Shown: positions 21,794 to 34,120, numbered from the stretch's first letter. The stretch is 64,000 nucleotides of DNA from Sphaerosporella brunnea (GCA_008704415.1 VXIS01000098.1:1-64000); one strand, 5' to 3'. Numbers and translations are program-made. Notes: a model not told the origin generated them from the letters alone.

Positions 21794-22880
21794 TTATCTG
21801 CTGAAAGGCCTTCTAAGAGAGGGCGTGCCATCGCGGTACAGCACGGGGCACCTGCTAGCGACGACATTCCAGTCGATAGCCTCCCAGACGGCCTCAAGGT
21901 ACCGATCCTTTCCGTTGATGCCAAAGTCTTCCAACCACGCATGCTCCCAGCAGTTAATGTTGAGCAGGGGGATAGCCCAGTTGCTGTTGCTGCCCTGCGT
22001 CGACTGCCGGATGCTGTCGGTCATGGCGTTCACATCCCCCAGCGTCTCACGGGTGTTCAAGTCGGTGTCTTGACGGCGGTACGCGGCGCCGTAGGGCGTA
22101 CCCGCGTTGTAAGTGCACAGGATGCGTAGGTACCGGTTCTGGTCCAGCACGAGCCATACCCAGCCGTTGCCGAACATCTTGGACGCCGTGGTCAACAGCT
22201 CCGTCCGCAGCGCTTGCTCGGATGCGAAGCCGAAGGGTATGCGCGTCATGATAGACTCGGGGACCGGAACCTTGGAAGACGACTGGTCATCACACAATAC
22301 AATGTAAGCCTGGTCTTCATGCCGCAGCGGAAGGAAGGGGGGTGGCAACGCACCAGGCCCTCAAAGAAGAAATGGTTGTTGTGGGCTTGAGAGGCGTAGT
22401 TGAACACGGCGGCCAAATCGGCTTGCCGCGCCGAAACAACAGCGATATCCAGCGGCGTCATGTTTGCATACTCAGTTCCTGCATTTTTTTCGCAGGGAAT
22501 TGTCAATTACCGCTGCACACTATGATCTGGCGGGGAAGAAGATATACCTCCAATTAACCGGTTCAAGTTATCAACCAGCCCGCGTTGGTAGTTGGTCCAC
22601 GCGGTGTCGAAGGCCCTCTTGGAGAAAACGCCCTTGACGCCCTCCTCAGCCCATATTCCGATGTTGTTCAATGGCGGCACGGACTGCGGGGGCGCAATGT
22701 GCATAGTGCTATTGCGTCGCCATTGCTGCATCAAGTGGGGAGTCGCGTTCTAGGCAAACAAAAACCATGAGCTTTCTTTCCATCTTGTTTGTGGCGGGGA
22801 ACGGCGGCGGCGGGGTTTCATACCGTGAACGAGGGGAGTACGCGGGGTGCCCGCCGGGCAAATATGAACGGTAACGACAT
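21794..22880 (-). CDS. rsm26: Mitochondrial 37S ribosomal protein Rsm26 (mS42), SOD-fold
   Basis: A protein of the Fe/Mn superoxide dismutase fold that was recruited to the mitochondrial small ribosomal subunit. Four exons: 22880-22824, 22749-22548, 22478-22354 and 22282-21794, giving 290 aa. The N-terminus MSLPFIFARRAPRVLPSF is a mitochondrial presequence. SOD-like blocks are VFNYASQAHNNHFFFEGL, then FGNGWVWLVLDQ, then RILCTYNAGTPYG, then IPLLNINCWEHAWLEDFGI. The family departs from true SOD in metal-ligand spacing and in this AGTPYG segment, which is why a ribosomal rather than an enzymatic role is proposed. Confidence 0.88.
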
Positions 22881-23165
22881 GGCGGGAGGAGGACTATTGG
22901 CACGGCGGCGGTTTCGGGGGTCGGCAAAGCTTCACTCACAATCAACGAAACGGCGACTTGCAGACAATAAAGTTCCGCAGTTTGGGTCAAAAGTCTCTCA
23001 CGTGATTGGCCAAGACAAGCATTGGGGTGATCTCCACATGCGGGTTAGCGGGCTGGAATGGGGTTTCGAAGCTCTCCCACCTCTCACCACTGTTGCTGTG
23101 AGAACCCCCTCACATCACCTTGCGCTCTCACATTTTTACGGGAATATATTCACAGCAGCCAGCAA

Positions 23166-24308
23166 ATGGACGTTACGGCGCTGCGATGGAGTATTTGGGA
23201 AGGATCGATCCCCTGCAAAATAGAGCTGGATTCCTCCGAAAGCTGTGTTCGAGCCGATGTGCTGCCGTATTTCGTGAGCAGTTTCCCACAACGGAAACCA
23301 CCAACTCTAACCAAAACAACAAGACAAAACTACCACGACTGTCATACATTCCGCTGTATATCAGTCAGATATTTCAGTTTTTCGAGCCTTGGCTGGACAC
23401 AAAGGTTGCCAGTGTTGATAATGCATGGCTGGAGTTTGAAGGCGTCCCATTGAAATGGTATCTATCACTCGCACCACCGATCAAGGTATCTCCAGACATG
23501 ACTGATGGCTGTTGTGCCAGGCACTGGCCTATCGGGGTTCTCTATGACCTCTTCATCGGCCGAGACCCCTCGGACACTAGGGAGGAAGATAACGAGGAGT
23601 ATCGCCTGCCATGGAGCTTGATATTGCACTTTGAAAACTTCCCTACCAAGCATCTGATGCGCGCGGGGTCTTCGCAGACATTTTACGATGCCTGGAACAA
23701 TTGTCTCAAGGAAGTGAGCCTCCCCACTATCCCCCATCCAGGGACGCTTTCTGACCTACCGATAGTCTTCAAGCGTCAGGAACGGCAGCGCGAAGACAGT
23801 CATGAGCTTGTCCAAAGCGGAGTCAACCAAGCTCTGGGAAGGGCTCGTGGAGCGTGGGTTGTTTCCATTCAACTGTCGGGTAAAAAACTAACCGGCATAA
23901 TGACCAGACGACTTTGATAAGTTCTGGGGCGTCAACGACAAGCTGATATCGGACACAAACGGACCTATGCGTAACTTCCCAATAAGAGTCTATATCCCGT
24001 CTACGCCGCGGGTGGTCCAATTGCCGGTGTCCCAATTTTTGGATTCCAGTCAGTCGAGTCATCAGATCTGTATCGGAATACAAATACTGACGGAATTAAA
24101 AAAAAAAAAAACAGAGGAACCCCAAACCATTGGTACCGCCCTACACAGCCTGATACCTGAGCTGTTCAAATCAAAAAGAGCCGCTCTAGTGGCACGGCCA
24201 GTGGTCCATGGCGTCGTGGTCGCAATGAATACGCCGTTGGCGGAACTAGGACAGTTGGCAGTCTATCCGGATGGTTTCCTGCACGTAACCTTGGCGATGA
24301 TGTCGTAA
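23166..24308 (+). CDS. atg5: Autophagy protein Atg5
   Basis: Atg5 is conjugated to Atg12 and, with Atg16, acts as the E3-like factor for Atg8 lipidation on autophagosome membranes. Six exons are predicted: 23166-23273, 23324-23457, 23521-23713, 23766-23853, 23908-24026 and 24117-24308, giving 277 aa. The N-terminus WSIWEGSIPCKIELDSSES, PRLSYIPLYISQIFQFFEPW and FEGVPLKWHWPIGVLYDLF form the first ubiquitin-like domain. The conserved lysine of NCLKE (about residue 144) corresponds to the Atg12 acceptor. The end TIGTALHSLIPELF..PVVHGVVVAMNTPLAEL is the second ubiquitin-like domain. Introns 2 and 5 are multiples of three without stop codons, so retention would not break the frame. Intron 5 (24027-24116) is the least certain and contains a long A run. 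Confidence 0.92.
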
Positions 24309-24457
24309 GACTCGAGACCATTACGAATGGCAATTTCACCGATTCCCCCGATTTATACACATCACGCATGTCACCGGGAACGTTTTGCATAACGCCACGT
24401 GGGGTTGAAAGGTTGGTAACACGCATTTGCCTTGCCGTGGGCCGTGAAAGCCGGAGT

Positions 24458-25945
24458 TCAAGTATATGTAATTGGATTCTGAACTAAAGACTTGTAGATA
24501 GCATCCAATACACTGGTTTCTGCTCCTTCCTTTGTTTCATCCTGACCATCCTCTGGGCTCGCGGCTAAAGACGGTGCCAACAAATTGATTTTCCCGCTGG
24601 TTGATCCATAGTACAACTCTGCCGTATGCGGGCGGTGTACCATGGCACTGACTCTGTGGGGCTGCTGCGTTGCGCGTTGCTTCACTATCACATTTCCTTC
24701 AGCCATGTGAAAGCCTATGATCTCGGAGGCGCAAGGAACGAAGACTATTTGTGGATCCGAGTGGCGTAAGCATGTCAGCACCGGGTTCGAGTTGTGTGGG
24801 CGGCGATTCCGGATTACTGGCTCAAATGTTGCCTGTGGTGGCACGTCGACCGAGTCAATAATGGTTTCCATGCGGGAGGGGGCTGCGCAACGCACCAAGG
24901 TATTTTGTCCGGTGGCGAGGTCCCAGACCCTCAATTTGTCGTCGTGACCCAAGGTGACCAAGTAGGCACCATCTTCGCTCCATGTCACGCCGTTGACAGC
25001 TCCTGATAACACGATTTTAGAAACTCACTCGTAAGATACGTACTCGGTACCAAGAAAGAAAACGAAAAAGAACGCCAGCGTGTACCTTCATGGGCACGGT
25101 TGCGCACATCCAATCGTGGCCTCCCAGAATTGTTCATATCAAGGCTAGCAAGACAACTAGCAGCCATCCGGATATCCCACAGCCTGGCCGTGCCGTTCAT
25201 GCCGCCAGATGCGAGCAAGAACTCGTCCCTCGGGGACCAGCTCACCGCAAACGTTCCGCCGCCGCCAGTGTGGCCGACCAGCGAGTGCGTTGCGGCGCCG
25301 GTGTTCAAATCCAGCAGCCGGACCGCAGGAGAATCCGAGGCTACGGCCACTAATGCATGATGAGCCCGTGGCGCCATAGCAGTCGAACGCACGGAAGCAT
25401 CCAGGTCGAACGTGAACGCAATTTCCATCTCGGTCGCATCCCACACAGCCACGGATTTGTCGTAGGAGCCAGTCACGAAGAGACCCGCATCGGAGGGATA
25501 GTAGAGAACCGTTGATACGCCGAACTTGTGCGCTGACGCCACGGTGGCTGTGGGCTCTAATGGTGATGTGTCGGATGGTAGTAGCTGCTCGAGGTCCCAT
25601 ACGCTTACGTTGCCTTCTGCGCCGCCTGAGAGTAAACTATGCGCACATCACAACCCATGGGGCGGCTTTGATCAGGAATCACGATCCTAGCGGTAACAAG
25701 TAAAATCAGTAAAAAAGAAAGACATACTATCTTCCCTGCTGCCTCTCAATATCCAGCGCGTTTACACCGGCGCGATGGTAGTCCTGCGCAAAGACCGACG
25801 GCACCTCCTCCTCCTCCCCAGCCGTCGCCCCACTCCTCTTCATGGGAACGAGAGAATGCCACAACTGCGTAGTCTTGTAGATCTGGAATCCACGAGCAAG
25901 CGGATTTCCTAGCTCGCGCGCGAGTCGGTATTCACTCATAGACAT
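24458..25945 (-). CDS. CSA/ERCC8-like WD40 repair protein
   Basis: WD40 propeller of the Cockayne syndrome A (ERCC8)/Rad28 family, the substrate receptor of a CUL4 ubiquitin ligase in transcription-coupled repair. Three exons: 25945-25728, 25636-25086 and 25002-24458, giving 437 aa. The order of blocks follows human CSA: AGVNALDIERQQGRYLLSGG, then a repeat ending GNVSVWDLE, GVSTVLYYPSDAGLFVTGSY, SYDKSVAVWDA, HALVAVASDSPAVRLLDLN, HTGGGGTFAVSWSPR, ARLWDIR, then AVNGVTWSEDGAYLVTLGHD and GQNTLV. The next conserved block, IVFVPCASEIIGFHMAEG, also aligns. The last propeller blade is weak, as in other family members. Start is the first of two ATGs (MSMSEY). Confidence 0.88.
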
Positions 25946-26116
25946 TTCTTTTTGTTACTATCTGGAGGTGTATGGACGGTGGGGGGGACGTGTGGAGTGT
26001 GCTGGGTTGGTGGTACTTGTAGGTTAGCGCGCACGGGACGGAACGCGCATGAGCACTTGGTTGCCACGGCACGCTTCATCATCCACAAACAAACACCACC
26101 ACACCACCACCGCACA

Positions 26117-26948
26117 ATGCCGCCCAAACGCGCCGTCACCGCCAGCGGCGATTCGCAACGCAAAAAGCGCAAGACGAACGAGACAGCGGCAGCACCGCGA
26201 ATGCATCCGACCGTCTACGACGCGGTTGCCTCGCGCATAAACTACGAAGGGTTCATCAAGGCGTCGTTCCAGAACGAATTCAAAGAGTCGCGGGTGCGTA
26301 GCGGGGTGATGCGGCCGGCGGACGAAGTTCTGGGTCGGCGGCGGAGAGCACCCGAGGGTATTGCGCCGGGGGGTGATAATGTGCTGCAGAAGCTTCCTGA
26401 TCACGTAGGTTGAGGTTGCCGCTGTTATCGTTATTATTATTAGTGTGTAGGAATGAGCGACTAACCAACCATAATGTACGCAAATAGGAGCTTTTACTCG
26501 CGATCCATCAGTATGCGGCCGACTTTTACTGCGCCAATGGTATGGGCCCCGTCAGTACCAGGTCCATGGATGAAACCGCGCTTATAGCAATTGGTATGTG
26601 CTGGACTTACTGCCGCTGTTATTGATGATGATCATGATGACGATGGCTCGCTGAGCTGGCTCCGGATGGTGTCTTGGCTGTACACTTTTTTTTTTTCCTA
26701 ACTCCATTCTAGGGCTGCTGTTGGAAGAGACTGTCGGCCACCTGTTGGGCGCCGGCGGACATTTGGCGTTGGTGGATAAGCGTGCGCTGGAGCTGAAGGA
26801 CCAGGGGCTGGTAAGGGACGAAGACGATGAGTACTACGACGAAGTGGAAGCACCGGGTGAGTCCGACGAGCCCGAGGATCAAGAAGGAAATGATAATGGC
26901 GATGACGAGGATGGAGATTATGAATCCGACCACGAGGATACGGGATAA
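26117..26948 (+). CDS. rrn10: RNA polymerase I upstream activation factor subunit Rrn10
   Basis: Rrn10 is part of the UAF complex that activates rDNA transcription in fungi. Three exons: 26117-26404, 26488-26593 and 26713-26948, giving 209 aa. The diagnostic core is ELLLAIHQYAADFYCANG, followed by SMDETALIAIGLLLEETVG. This aligns with the yeast Rrn10 segment around FDETSLITLGLLIEKWV, including the DET(A/S)LI element. The N-terminus carries a basic stretch (QRKKRKTN) and the C-terminus is strongly acidic (EDQEGNDNGDDEDGDYESD). The family otherwise has little sequence conservation. Confidence 0.75.
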
Positions 26949-27261
26949 TGACCTCTTTCTGTCCGTTATTTTTTCCTTTCTTTACCTAGGTATCCACATC
27001 GGATTTCCATTTCGCCAGGGCGCAGTTGACAGGTCTACAACCAAGGAAAAAAAAAAAAAAAAAATCCATTTTAACCCCAAGCAACAACAAACATCATGCA
27101 GCTCTTGTACAGTATAATATGACAAAAACCATTTACAAAAAGAAACTTCCCAAATGACGAAACGCCAGACTTTGCTTCGGCACCACCACAGCAAGAAAAA
27201 CGCTCGCCAAAAGAAACGCCGACAAACAGTGGAAAGCATCAAAGGCCGAGCGCAAGTACAC

Positions 27262-29159
27262 TTAATCCGGACGATGCTGGGAATGTTCGAGTGAAGGTCC
27301 CGGGCCGGGAAGCGGTGGCGGTGGAGGCAAAGGCAGAGATGTTGGCGAATACGCGCGCGAGTGATGTTCTATGGCTGGAAGGGGGAGTTGCGGTTGTCCG
27401 TAAGAGGAGCGCGGAGACTGCGGCTGTGAAGGTTGTCTCTGATGGTGGGACCTCTGATCAAAGTATCCCGATGCTGTCGATGGTGAAGGTAGCGGTAGAG
27501 CCCGGTGGCTTCGTGTTTCCTCAAGACCGGACAAGGTTGGTGTAATTGAAGGGGCAGTCGAACTTCCGCTGCTGCTTATGGAGCCGGATATGGATGAAAG
27601 TGGGGAGAATCCGTCTTCGTGCCGCCGAAGCCCTGGACTCGGTAAGACAACGCTGCCACGGGATGGCGGTCCTCCAGGCGGCGTGGGTGCTGATGTCGGC
27701 TGATGCCGCATGTAGGATTGCTGTTGAGTGTGAGGGCTGTGAACCGGGGCGTGAATCCGGGGAAGGAAATGGCTGTCTGTATCTACGGTCGTTGCGAGTT
27801 GGACTTCTTGCTGCTGTTGCTGTGTCGTTCTCGCCAGCGCATCTCGGTAGCCCGCGAAATCAATCGCCGACTTGTGCGGTGAAGGTGGCGGGCCCGTGTT
27901 CATGGCGGGGAGAGTGCAAGCTTGTTTTGGGGAAGTGGAGGCCTTCCGTGATGGCGGGCTGGCGTATACACTCGGCGCCCCAAGCAAAACTCCTCCAACC
28001 TTCCCGCTTCCTGCCCCCGGCGACGATGCCGACCCCATCCCACTAACACTACCCACGCTGATCGGGCTCCCCCCAGGTGCACTGACGCTGGATCCCGCTT
28101 GGCTCCCAGTGCTCGGTGCGTATTCCAGCCTTTGTCGTTTCATGCTCGTATCAGATTGTTGTTCTTCGAGTCCCTCATTAACCATTAAGCATGACCAGAT
28201 AGTCGGAGTGACGGTGGGGGACGACCACGAACTCACCTGCATTTTCCTTGCCATCCTTGGCCAGCTTCGCTTTGAATTCGCTCAGATACTTGGCGTATTG
28301 TGCATAACTCTCCGTCTTTTTGTACTCCTCAAACTCTGTGTTGAACTTGTCCTTCGCTGCAGAAGCCTCGTACTCATACATTTCCTTCTTTTCCGGATCG
28401 AGGACCTTCCACCTGGCCCCAACAAGTTGAGCAATCTCCGTGAAGGAAAGATTCTGTCCTTTGAGCTCATCCCGGACGCCTGGCACAGCATCAATCAGTC
28501 CAGTCTCTGCGCAGGAGGTGCAGGGGGGCAACAGACTGTTAGCGAACATGACATATGCCGAGGGGGGCTTCTCTGGAGCGTTTTCATCGGTCTGTAGGTG
28601 ACTGTTAGCATTGCCGTCGCGTGAAGTCGGTGCACTGCTCAAACCTTTGGATGACGTCTGTATTTTCGCTTCCCGGTGGTCGTTGACTGTGCTTTTACTT
28701 GTTCGAGCCTGGTAGCCTTCACGAGTGTCTTGTCCTCCTGATCATAGTCATCGGCAGGGCCGAACTGTGCAGGAGTCAATGCTTGTGTTGCAGCAATACC
28801 ACGAGCACTCGCAATTTCTCTTTGCAGAATCTACGGTGATGGAATATCATTAGTAACCATGTTCCTTGCCCGTGCGGCTACAATGTGAGATCCATATTGC
28901 ATCGAACATCGAATGATAGAGAGGCAACTTCATACTCTTCGATGTCCCAATTTGAAGTTCAGGGCAGCTCTGGAAGATTTGTGAGTAAATGATCGAATAT
29001 CAACATGCAGAGAGGGCCAAGGGGGAAGGGGGGGGTCACTTACAGGTCTTGTTCTGTAATGTCAAGAACGGTCTCCCACTTATCAAAGCCCTCATCATTA
29101 AGCCTCCCCAGGTACTGAAGGAGTCCCAGCCTTTCCAGCACTTCACTCAACTCCGGCAT
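27262..29159 (-). CDS. SAM-domain plus HMG-box regulatory protein
   Basis: Six exons are predicted: 29159-29044, 28969-28936, 28830-28645, 28591-28537, 28479-28237 and 28163-27262, giving 511 aa. Residues about 1-60 form a SAM domain: MPELSEVLERLGLLQYLGRL, then FDKWETVLDITEQDLAALNF, then KLGHRRILQREIA. A basic linker GKRKYRRHPKTDENAPEKPP precedes an HMG box at about 118-186 (SAYVMFANSVRDELKGQNLS, then WKVLDPEKKEMYEYEA). The C-terminal 300 residues are low-complexity (Ser, Pro, Gln, ending PLPPPPPLPGPGPS), like a transcription-factor tail. The protein probably binds DNA in the nucleus. The acceptor of intron 5 (GAAG) is atypical and uncertain. Exon 4 splits the HMG box at ANS/VRD. Confidence 0.78.
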
Positions 29160-32100
29160 ATACAATGTCCCTTACAACCTAGCAGGCACTCCTCACGCAA
29201 ACTACAGTTGCTAGTTGCTGTCCACTGTCCCCCCCTGCCGTTGTAGATTCGACGAGCGCCGTCTTGCGAGCTTCCGGAAGAAGACTGGAGAGGGGTGTTA
29301 TACGGGATATTCGTTGATCCAGTTGTTTTTGAGGGTCAGAATGAAGATATTGCAGGGAAAGCTTCTATCATAATAGAGCTGTCGTGTCGAACAGTACCAT
29401 CCAATGTACTCTTTTGAGCCCTTTCCCTTTTTTTTTCCCTCCCCCCGGGGGCAGCAGAAAGAAGGCAATGTCGGGGGAGAGAGAATGCTGGCCCAAAAAT
29501 GGAAAGAAAACGGAATCAACCTGCAAATATTCGCGGTTAAATGGCTGACCGGCAGGAGAGAACTGGAAGTCTGGATGAATCCGAAAGTTCGTTGGAAACT
29601 GCCGTCTGGAGGGTTATGGTCTGGGGACTGATATGCAATGGGGACAGCAGAAGGCAGGATTCGAAGGCAGAGGGGGATAGCGCCGAGCACAAAAAATACA
29701 CGGGTAGGCCACAAGGAGAAAGGAACAGATCCAGAGAGCAAAAAAGCTTCAAAGCGAGGCTACGGTGAACTTAATAGCGAGTTTCCTCTTTCTGGAATAG
29801 CGAGCAAGTCCAAGTCAGCCGGGGGGGGGGGTGGTGCGGTGCGGTGCGGTGGGTGCGGTGAGTGAAGATGTGTGATACGACGACGGTATGTGCCTACCAG
29901 GTCGCGCTTTGCCCACGCACCGAGGCTATCCATACGCACTGACGCAGGTCCTGCGGATCGGGGGCAGAGAGAGAGATCTTCGGAATTGAGGGCTACGGAC
30001 ACCGCTGCGATCGACGATTTGACTGTTTGGGGGAACCTTTTCTGCTGCGGAAACCGATGGAAATTCGGGATGGGCGTTACCGGTTTTGGGCCGCGGAATG
30101 GCCACAGCGACGTCTCGAAGGGGGCAGAGGGATGTCGATCACTGAGCAACAAAAAGCATGGGAGGAAAGGGAGAAAAGGGAGAAACCACGAATACACTCT
30201 TTGCGTGAGGTCTCTCCTTCTCGGTCTTAGCTCTAGGAGGGTGTGAAGGTGTTTACTGGATTGCTAGTCGCCGGTAGCCACCGGCAGATTTATTAGGGTA
30301 ACTAAGGTAATATTGTGCGGGTTGATGTTGGGCACTTGGGGGTGGCGGGAGGTAGCTTCGAATTCGAGAGCTCGAGGAGGAGAAACGGGGGGTGACTGGA
30401 GCTCGAGGAGGATGAGGACGACCGGTACGTATACGGGTGAGGGGGGGGTGGTGGTGACATCCTCCAAGAAAGCGAGCGCCCAAGCCAAAGCACAAGGGAG
30501 AGAACCGTTTGATAGACGCTTCAGATGTGAAATGACGTTCCCCCCCCTCGCCGCTAGGCTGCCGGTAAATACATTAGTTGCTTTAAGGTCCACTGACGCA
30601 CAATGTACTCTCCTCGCTCCTTACTCCGGGCCGGACAAATCCAATCATCATCACCTGGAACAAGAGGCGTCCACTTTCACTGCCACTGCTGTACATGTTT
30701 GTTGACATGTAACCAGTGCGGCCAATCGCCGTACCACCGTCACCGTCTCCCTCCACCGTGTTCAGAAGCCCTGATATCTGAACAACATCCTCCTCCTCCT
30801 GCTCCTCCTCCTGCTCCTCCGCCTCCGCCTCCTCTTTCCCTCTTCTCCTGCTCCTCTTGCTCCTCCACGTTCAGGCGCCGCCCAGTTGCTGGTTGCCTCG
30901 GGGGCCGCATCGAGGATGGAAGTGCTCCCTTAAAAAAAGAGACAGGGAGCACCCATTATCCTGTTTATGCAGCATGACGCAATACGGACCGGGACAAGAA
31001 GATGGCCCTTGTTCGCTGCTGGTTCCACAGTCGAGGGCCAAGCGCCAACAAGGCTTCAGTTTGCTTCCTCCTCTTCCATCGCGGGCAGTTGCTCTGCGCT
31101 ATGCCTTCTTTTGCTGAGCACTTTGCAGTTTTGAGCATTAATCCCTGGCCGAGAGAACAGAGAAGGCAGGCGCGGGGATTGGTGGGTCTGGGGTGGGGAG
31201 GGTAGGAGGCAGGCGGTGCGAACGGGAAGGCTGGGGACGCTCACCAGGGAAGGAAACCGTGCCTGTTTCTCGCACGGCTAACGGTTGATTTCGTTTCCCT
31301 GGATTTTTCACACGTCAAGCTCCTCCGGTAAACGGATGGCTATGATTGGGGGGGGAGGGGGAGGTGAACCCTGAGCGGAGAAGAGGGACATCGATAAGCC
31401 GCATCGCGCCAGGGATTTAGTGTTTACTCTAGTTCGGGAGAAAACGCAGAGGGCGTTCAGCAAGGAAGGCCGTGACGCAGTGAAGTGACGCAGTGAAGTG
31501 ACGCAGTGAAGCGACGCAGTGACGCAGTTGCACTGAGAGTCTGAGACACTAAACCGCACCTGAGCGGGCGGCCGAATTGAGAAAGCAAGCACAAAGTAAG
31601 AAGCCCATTCCAGCACAGTTTGGTCTGGTCGGGTTTGTCGGCTCGTACGATTTTCTTCTGGGCATGCATCCGGACGAGGAGACAGGATAGGATAGGCCCG
31701 TATGGGCCTCCCTCCCGCCTGGATAGGGGAAAATTAAAGGGCGGATGAGGATGATGAATCGTTGATGATTCAGTTCCCCAACGTCAACTGTGTGGCAGTG
31801 TGTGCGTGCTGCACGTGCGAAGAAAACAACAGACTGCCTGAATACGGGAGTCTCGGGGTTCCCGGCTTTTTCGATGGCGGCCACCAGACACACGCAGCGG
31901 CGATCGCAGCGGCTGATTACTTAGCGGTCGGTTTGTTTGGCTGTCGGATTGCCGTGCTTGACCACGAAAGCGAACTCGATGCGTCCTGCTGCGATGCGAT
32001 AGATAAGATTAATATTATCCCCCTTCCTTCTGAAATCTCCCTGTGTCACCCGCGATTAGACCCGCCGCGGCCTTTCCCACCCATCTCAGAGCAACCAAAT

Positions 32101-32345
32101 CTCGCCCACGACAAACTGCCCTGACCAGATACTCCCGCTCCTGAGTCCCCGTGCATATGCAGCAGCCGGGCGGTACCACGATCCAGCCACAGCCATCGCC
32201 GCCGCTGTTTAAATCAGCCCTATCTGTTTTCTGTTCAACCCCACACCCTTAAGACCACACACATTTCACGCTTCTGCTTTTCATTGGTGCCATCGCCACA
32301 GCCTCAATATCCCCCCCCCCACCCCCACCCCAAAAACCCCCAATC
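29160..32345. other. Long intergenic region
   Basis: About 3.2 kb without a supported gene. It contains the SAM/HMG gene promoter, a G run and GGTGC repeats at 29820-29860, a pure pyrimidine tract of CTC/CTG triplets near 30787-30870, the 13-bp tandem repeat at 31471-31526, and C runs at about 32310-32330 just before the next gene. Confidence 0.4.
31471..31526. repeat. Tandem 13-bp repeat
   Basis: GTGACGCAGTGAA is repeated three times, then in altered form (GCGACGCAGT, GACGCAGTTG). The array is about 55 bp in an otherwise non-coding spacer. It resembles a cluster of binding sites or a minisatellite. No transcript is indicated. Confidence 0.65.
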
Positions 32346-32727
32346 ATGTCCGTGCAAGACGGCGATGCGGAGATGGGCAAGGTGTGTTTCCCACGCCCCA
32401 CCACCTCGACTGTTCGTGCAATGCATAGTCGATTCTGATCCTGGTCGAGCACCGTCCAGGCCTACTTGGACCTCGCTGCGTATGCACCCTCGTTCCAGAA
32501 ACCACTCGCTGCTAGATTTTGACGTTTGGCGTTCCGAAAGTGCCGAGCAGCAAGCTACCCTCCTAGAGAATCAGCTACGAGCTCTCGAAAGCAGGATCGG
32601 CGCGTTTCTTGACGAGCACGATGCGCCTGAATCATCGGTCCCCGAAACCTCAACCCCCGAGTCCGAGGAACCCTCCAAAGAGCAAGGAAGCTTCACTGGT
32701 AACTCATCGAAGGAGACCGGAGCTTAA
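32346..32727 (+). CDS. Small acidic coiled-coil protein of unknown function, possibly frameshifted
   Basis: The N-terminus MSVQDGDAEMGK is followed by a GTGTGT donor. After the acceptor at 32458-32459 the frame reads AYLDLAAYAPSFQKPLAA and then stops. One base out of frame it continues as DFDVWRSESAEQQATLLENQ, then LRALESRIGAFLDEHD and an acidic Ser/Pro tail ending GNSSKETGA. Both halves look like real protein. A single extra A near 32515 would explain the break; a short missed intron is the alternative. If joined, the product is about 100 aa with one heptad-like helix. I do not recognise the family. It is convergent with the MRI1 gene. Confidence 0.45.
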
Positions 32728-32901
32728 AGCTGCGCAATTGTCGGGTGGTAGATGGAAATTGTGGATTGCAACGCAACACTGGGGTCACACCGACGGATGC
32801 TGTTCATTGCATGCAGTGCAGAACTCTTTTGTTACCAATACACAGTTTCTAATTGCCCTCGGCCTTCTCCCGCGCTGGCCAATTTAACCCAGCTGTGGTA
32901 T

Positions 32902-34120
32902 CTATGCAAACAACTTGGCCAGGTCGAACTCATTGTGCGCTCCTTTAACAACTGCGCCCTTCTCTGTAACAATCGCATCAATCAAGTCCTTTGGCGTTAC
33001 GTCAAAGCTTGGATTGTAGACACCGACACCCCTGGTGATACCAGGTGCAACCGCCTGCACTCGATCCATGTCCACCCACAGCACACCGTCCTTCTCGAAG
33101 TCCACCCTCGGTCCAGCAACTTTGAGAACTTCGTTGGCTGGCCGCTGCTCGATGACGATTTCGGCGCCCGACTTTGTGTTGAGGTCGATACTGGTAGTTG
33201 GGGCAGCGACTACAAACTTCACTCCGTGGTACTTTGCAACGATGGCGAGTTGGTATGTGCCGATCTTGTTAGCAGTGTCGCCATTCAAAGCCACCCGATC
33301 TGCACCGACAACGATCGCTGAGATCTTGTGCATGCTGAGCAAAGACGCCGCCATGCTGTCGGTAATAAGTGTGGACATTCCTTGCGGGAGATCTGTTGCA
33401 AGCTCGTAGGCGGTCAAACGGGATCCCTGGTTGTACGGGCGTGTCTCGGTGCAATATGCATGAATCAGTGACGAGGTCGCGTGCAAAGAACGGATTATTC
33501 CGAGCGCCGTCCCATATCCAGCCGTTGCGAGGGAACTTGAACCTGTCAGCGGTGGAAGGCGCAACGAAGGGGGTTGCTGGGAGGAGGAGCACAAGAAGTC
33601 TAAGTTCACGAGTTACTCACCCAGTGTTACAGTGGGTCAAAACAGCGACCTGTTTCTGATCACCACAGTTCTCCAGTATCCATCTCGCACCGTGGTCTCC
33701 AATATTTTTGTTATCCGCGACGTCGTCAACCAACATCTGCTCCGCGGCAAGAATGTATTGTTCCACCACCTCATTGCCGCTCTCGGAGATGCTGGCCACG
33801 AGACGCTTCAGCTTGGTGGCGGCATCAGACAGGTTCACCGCCGTGGGTCGCGATTTGACGAGGTTGTCGAGTCTGCCCGAGATCAAGGTCCTCGCCTCTT
33901 CCGTGCTCAATTGTCTCGCATTCGAATTCTCCAGCTCGACTGCCAGTGCTAGCGCTGCTACGATCGCGATTGCCGGTGCACCACGAACTACCATGCGCTG
34001 AATAGCAACGAAAGCATCTTTGCAGGTCTTTATAGAAACGTATTCGGACTGATGGGGGAGCAGGAGCTGGTCCAGAATGTCGAGCGTACCTCGCGCGTAT
34101 CGAATTGCTTGCAAGGCCAT
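32902..34120 (-). CDS. mri1: Methylthioribose-1-phosphate isomerase
   Basis: Catalyses isomerisation of methylthioribose-1-phosphate to methylthioribulose-1-phosphate in the methionine salvage cycle; related to eIF2B alpha subunits. Two exons, 34120-33621 and 33535-32902, give 377 aa, the expected length. Marks are [19 protein letters not shown], the active-site cysteine in [20 protein letters not shown] (C164), [16 protein letters not shown], and the catalytic aspartate in [20 protein letters not shown]. The tail [20 protein letters not shown] is also conserved. The intron ends in AAG with a GCTGAC branch site nearby. Start is the ATG of [13 protein letters not shown]. Confidence 0.95.

Noticed and set aside
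31471..31526. CRISPR-like array
   Set aside because: Units are 13 bp without spacers and the genome is eukaryotic; a simple tandem repeat.
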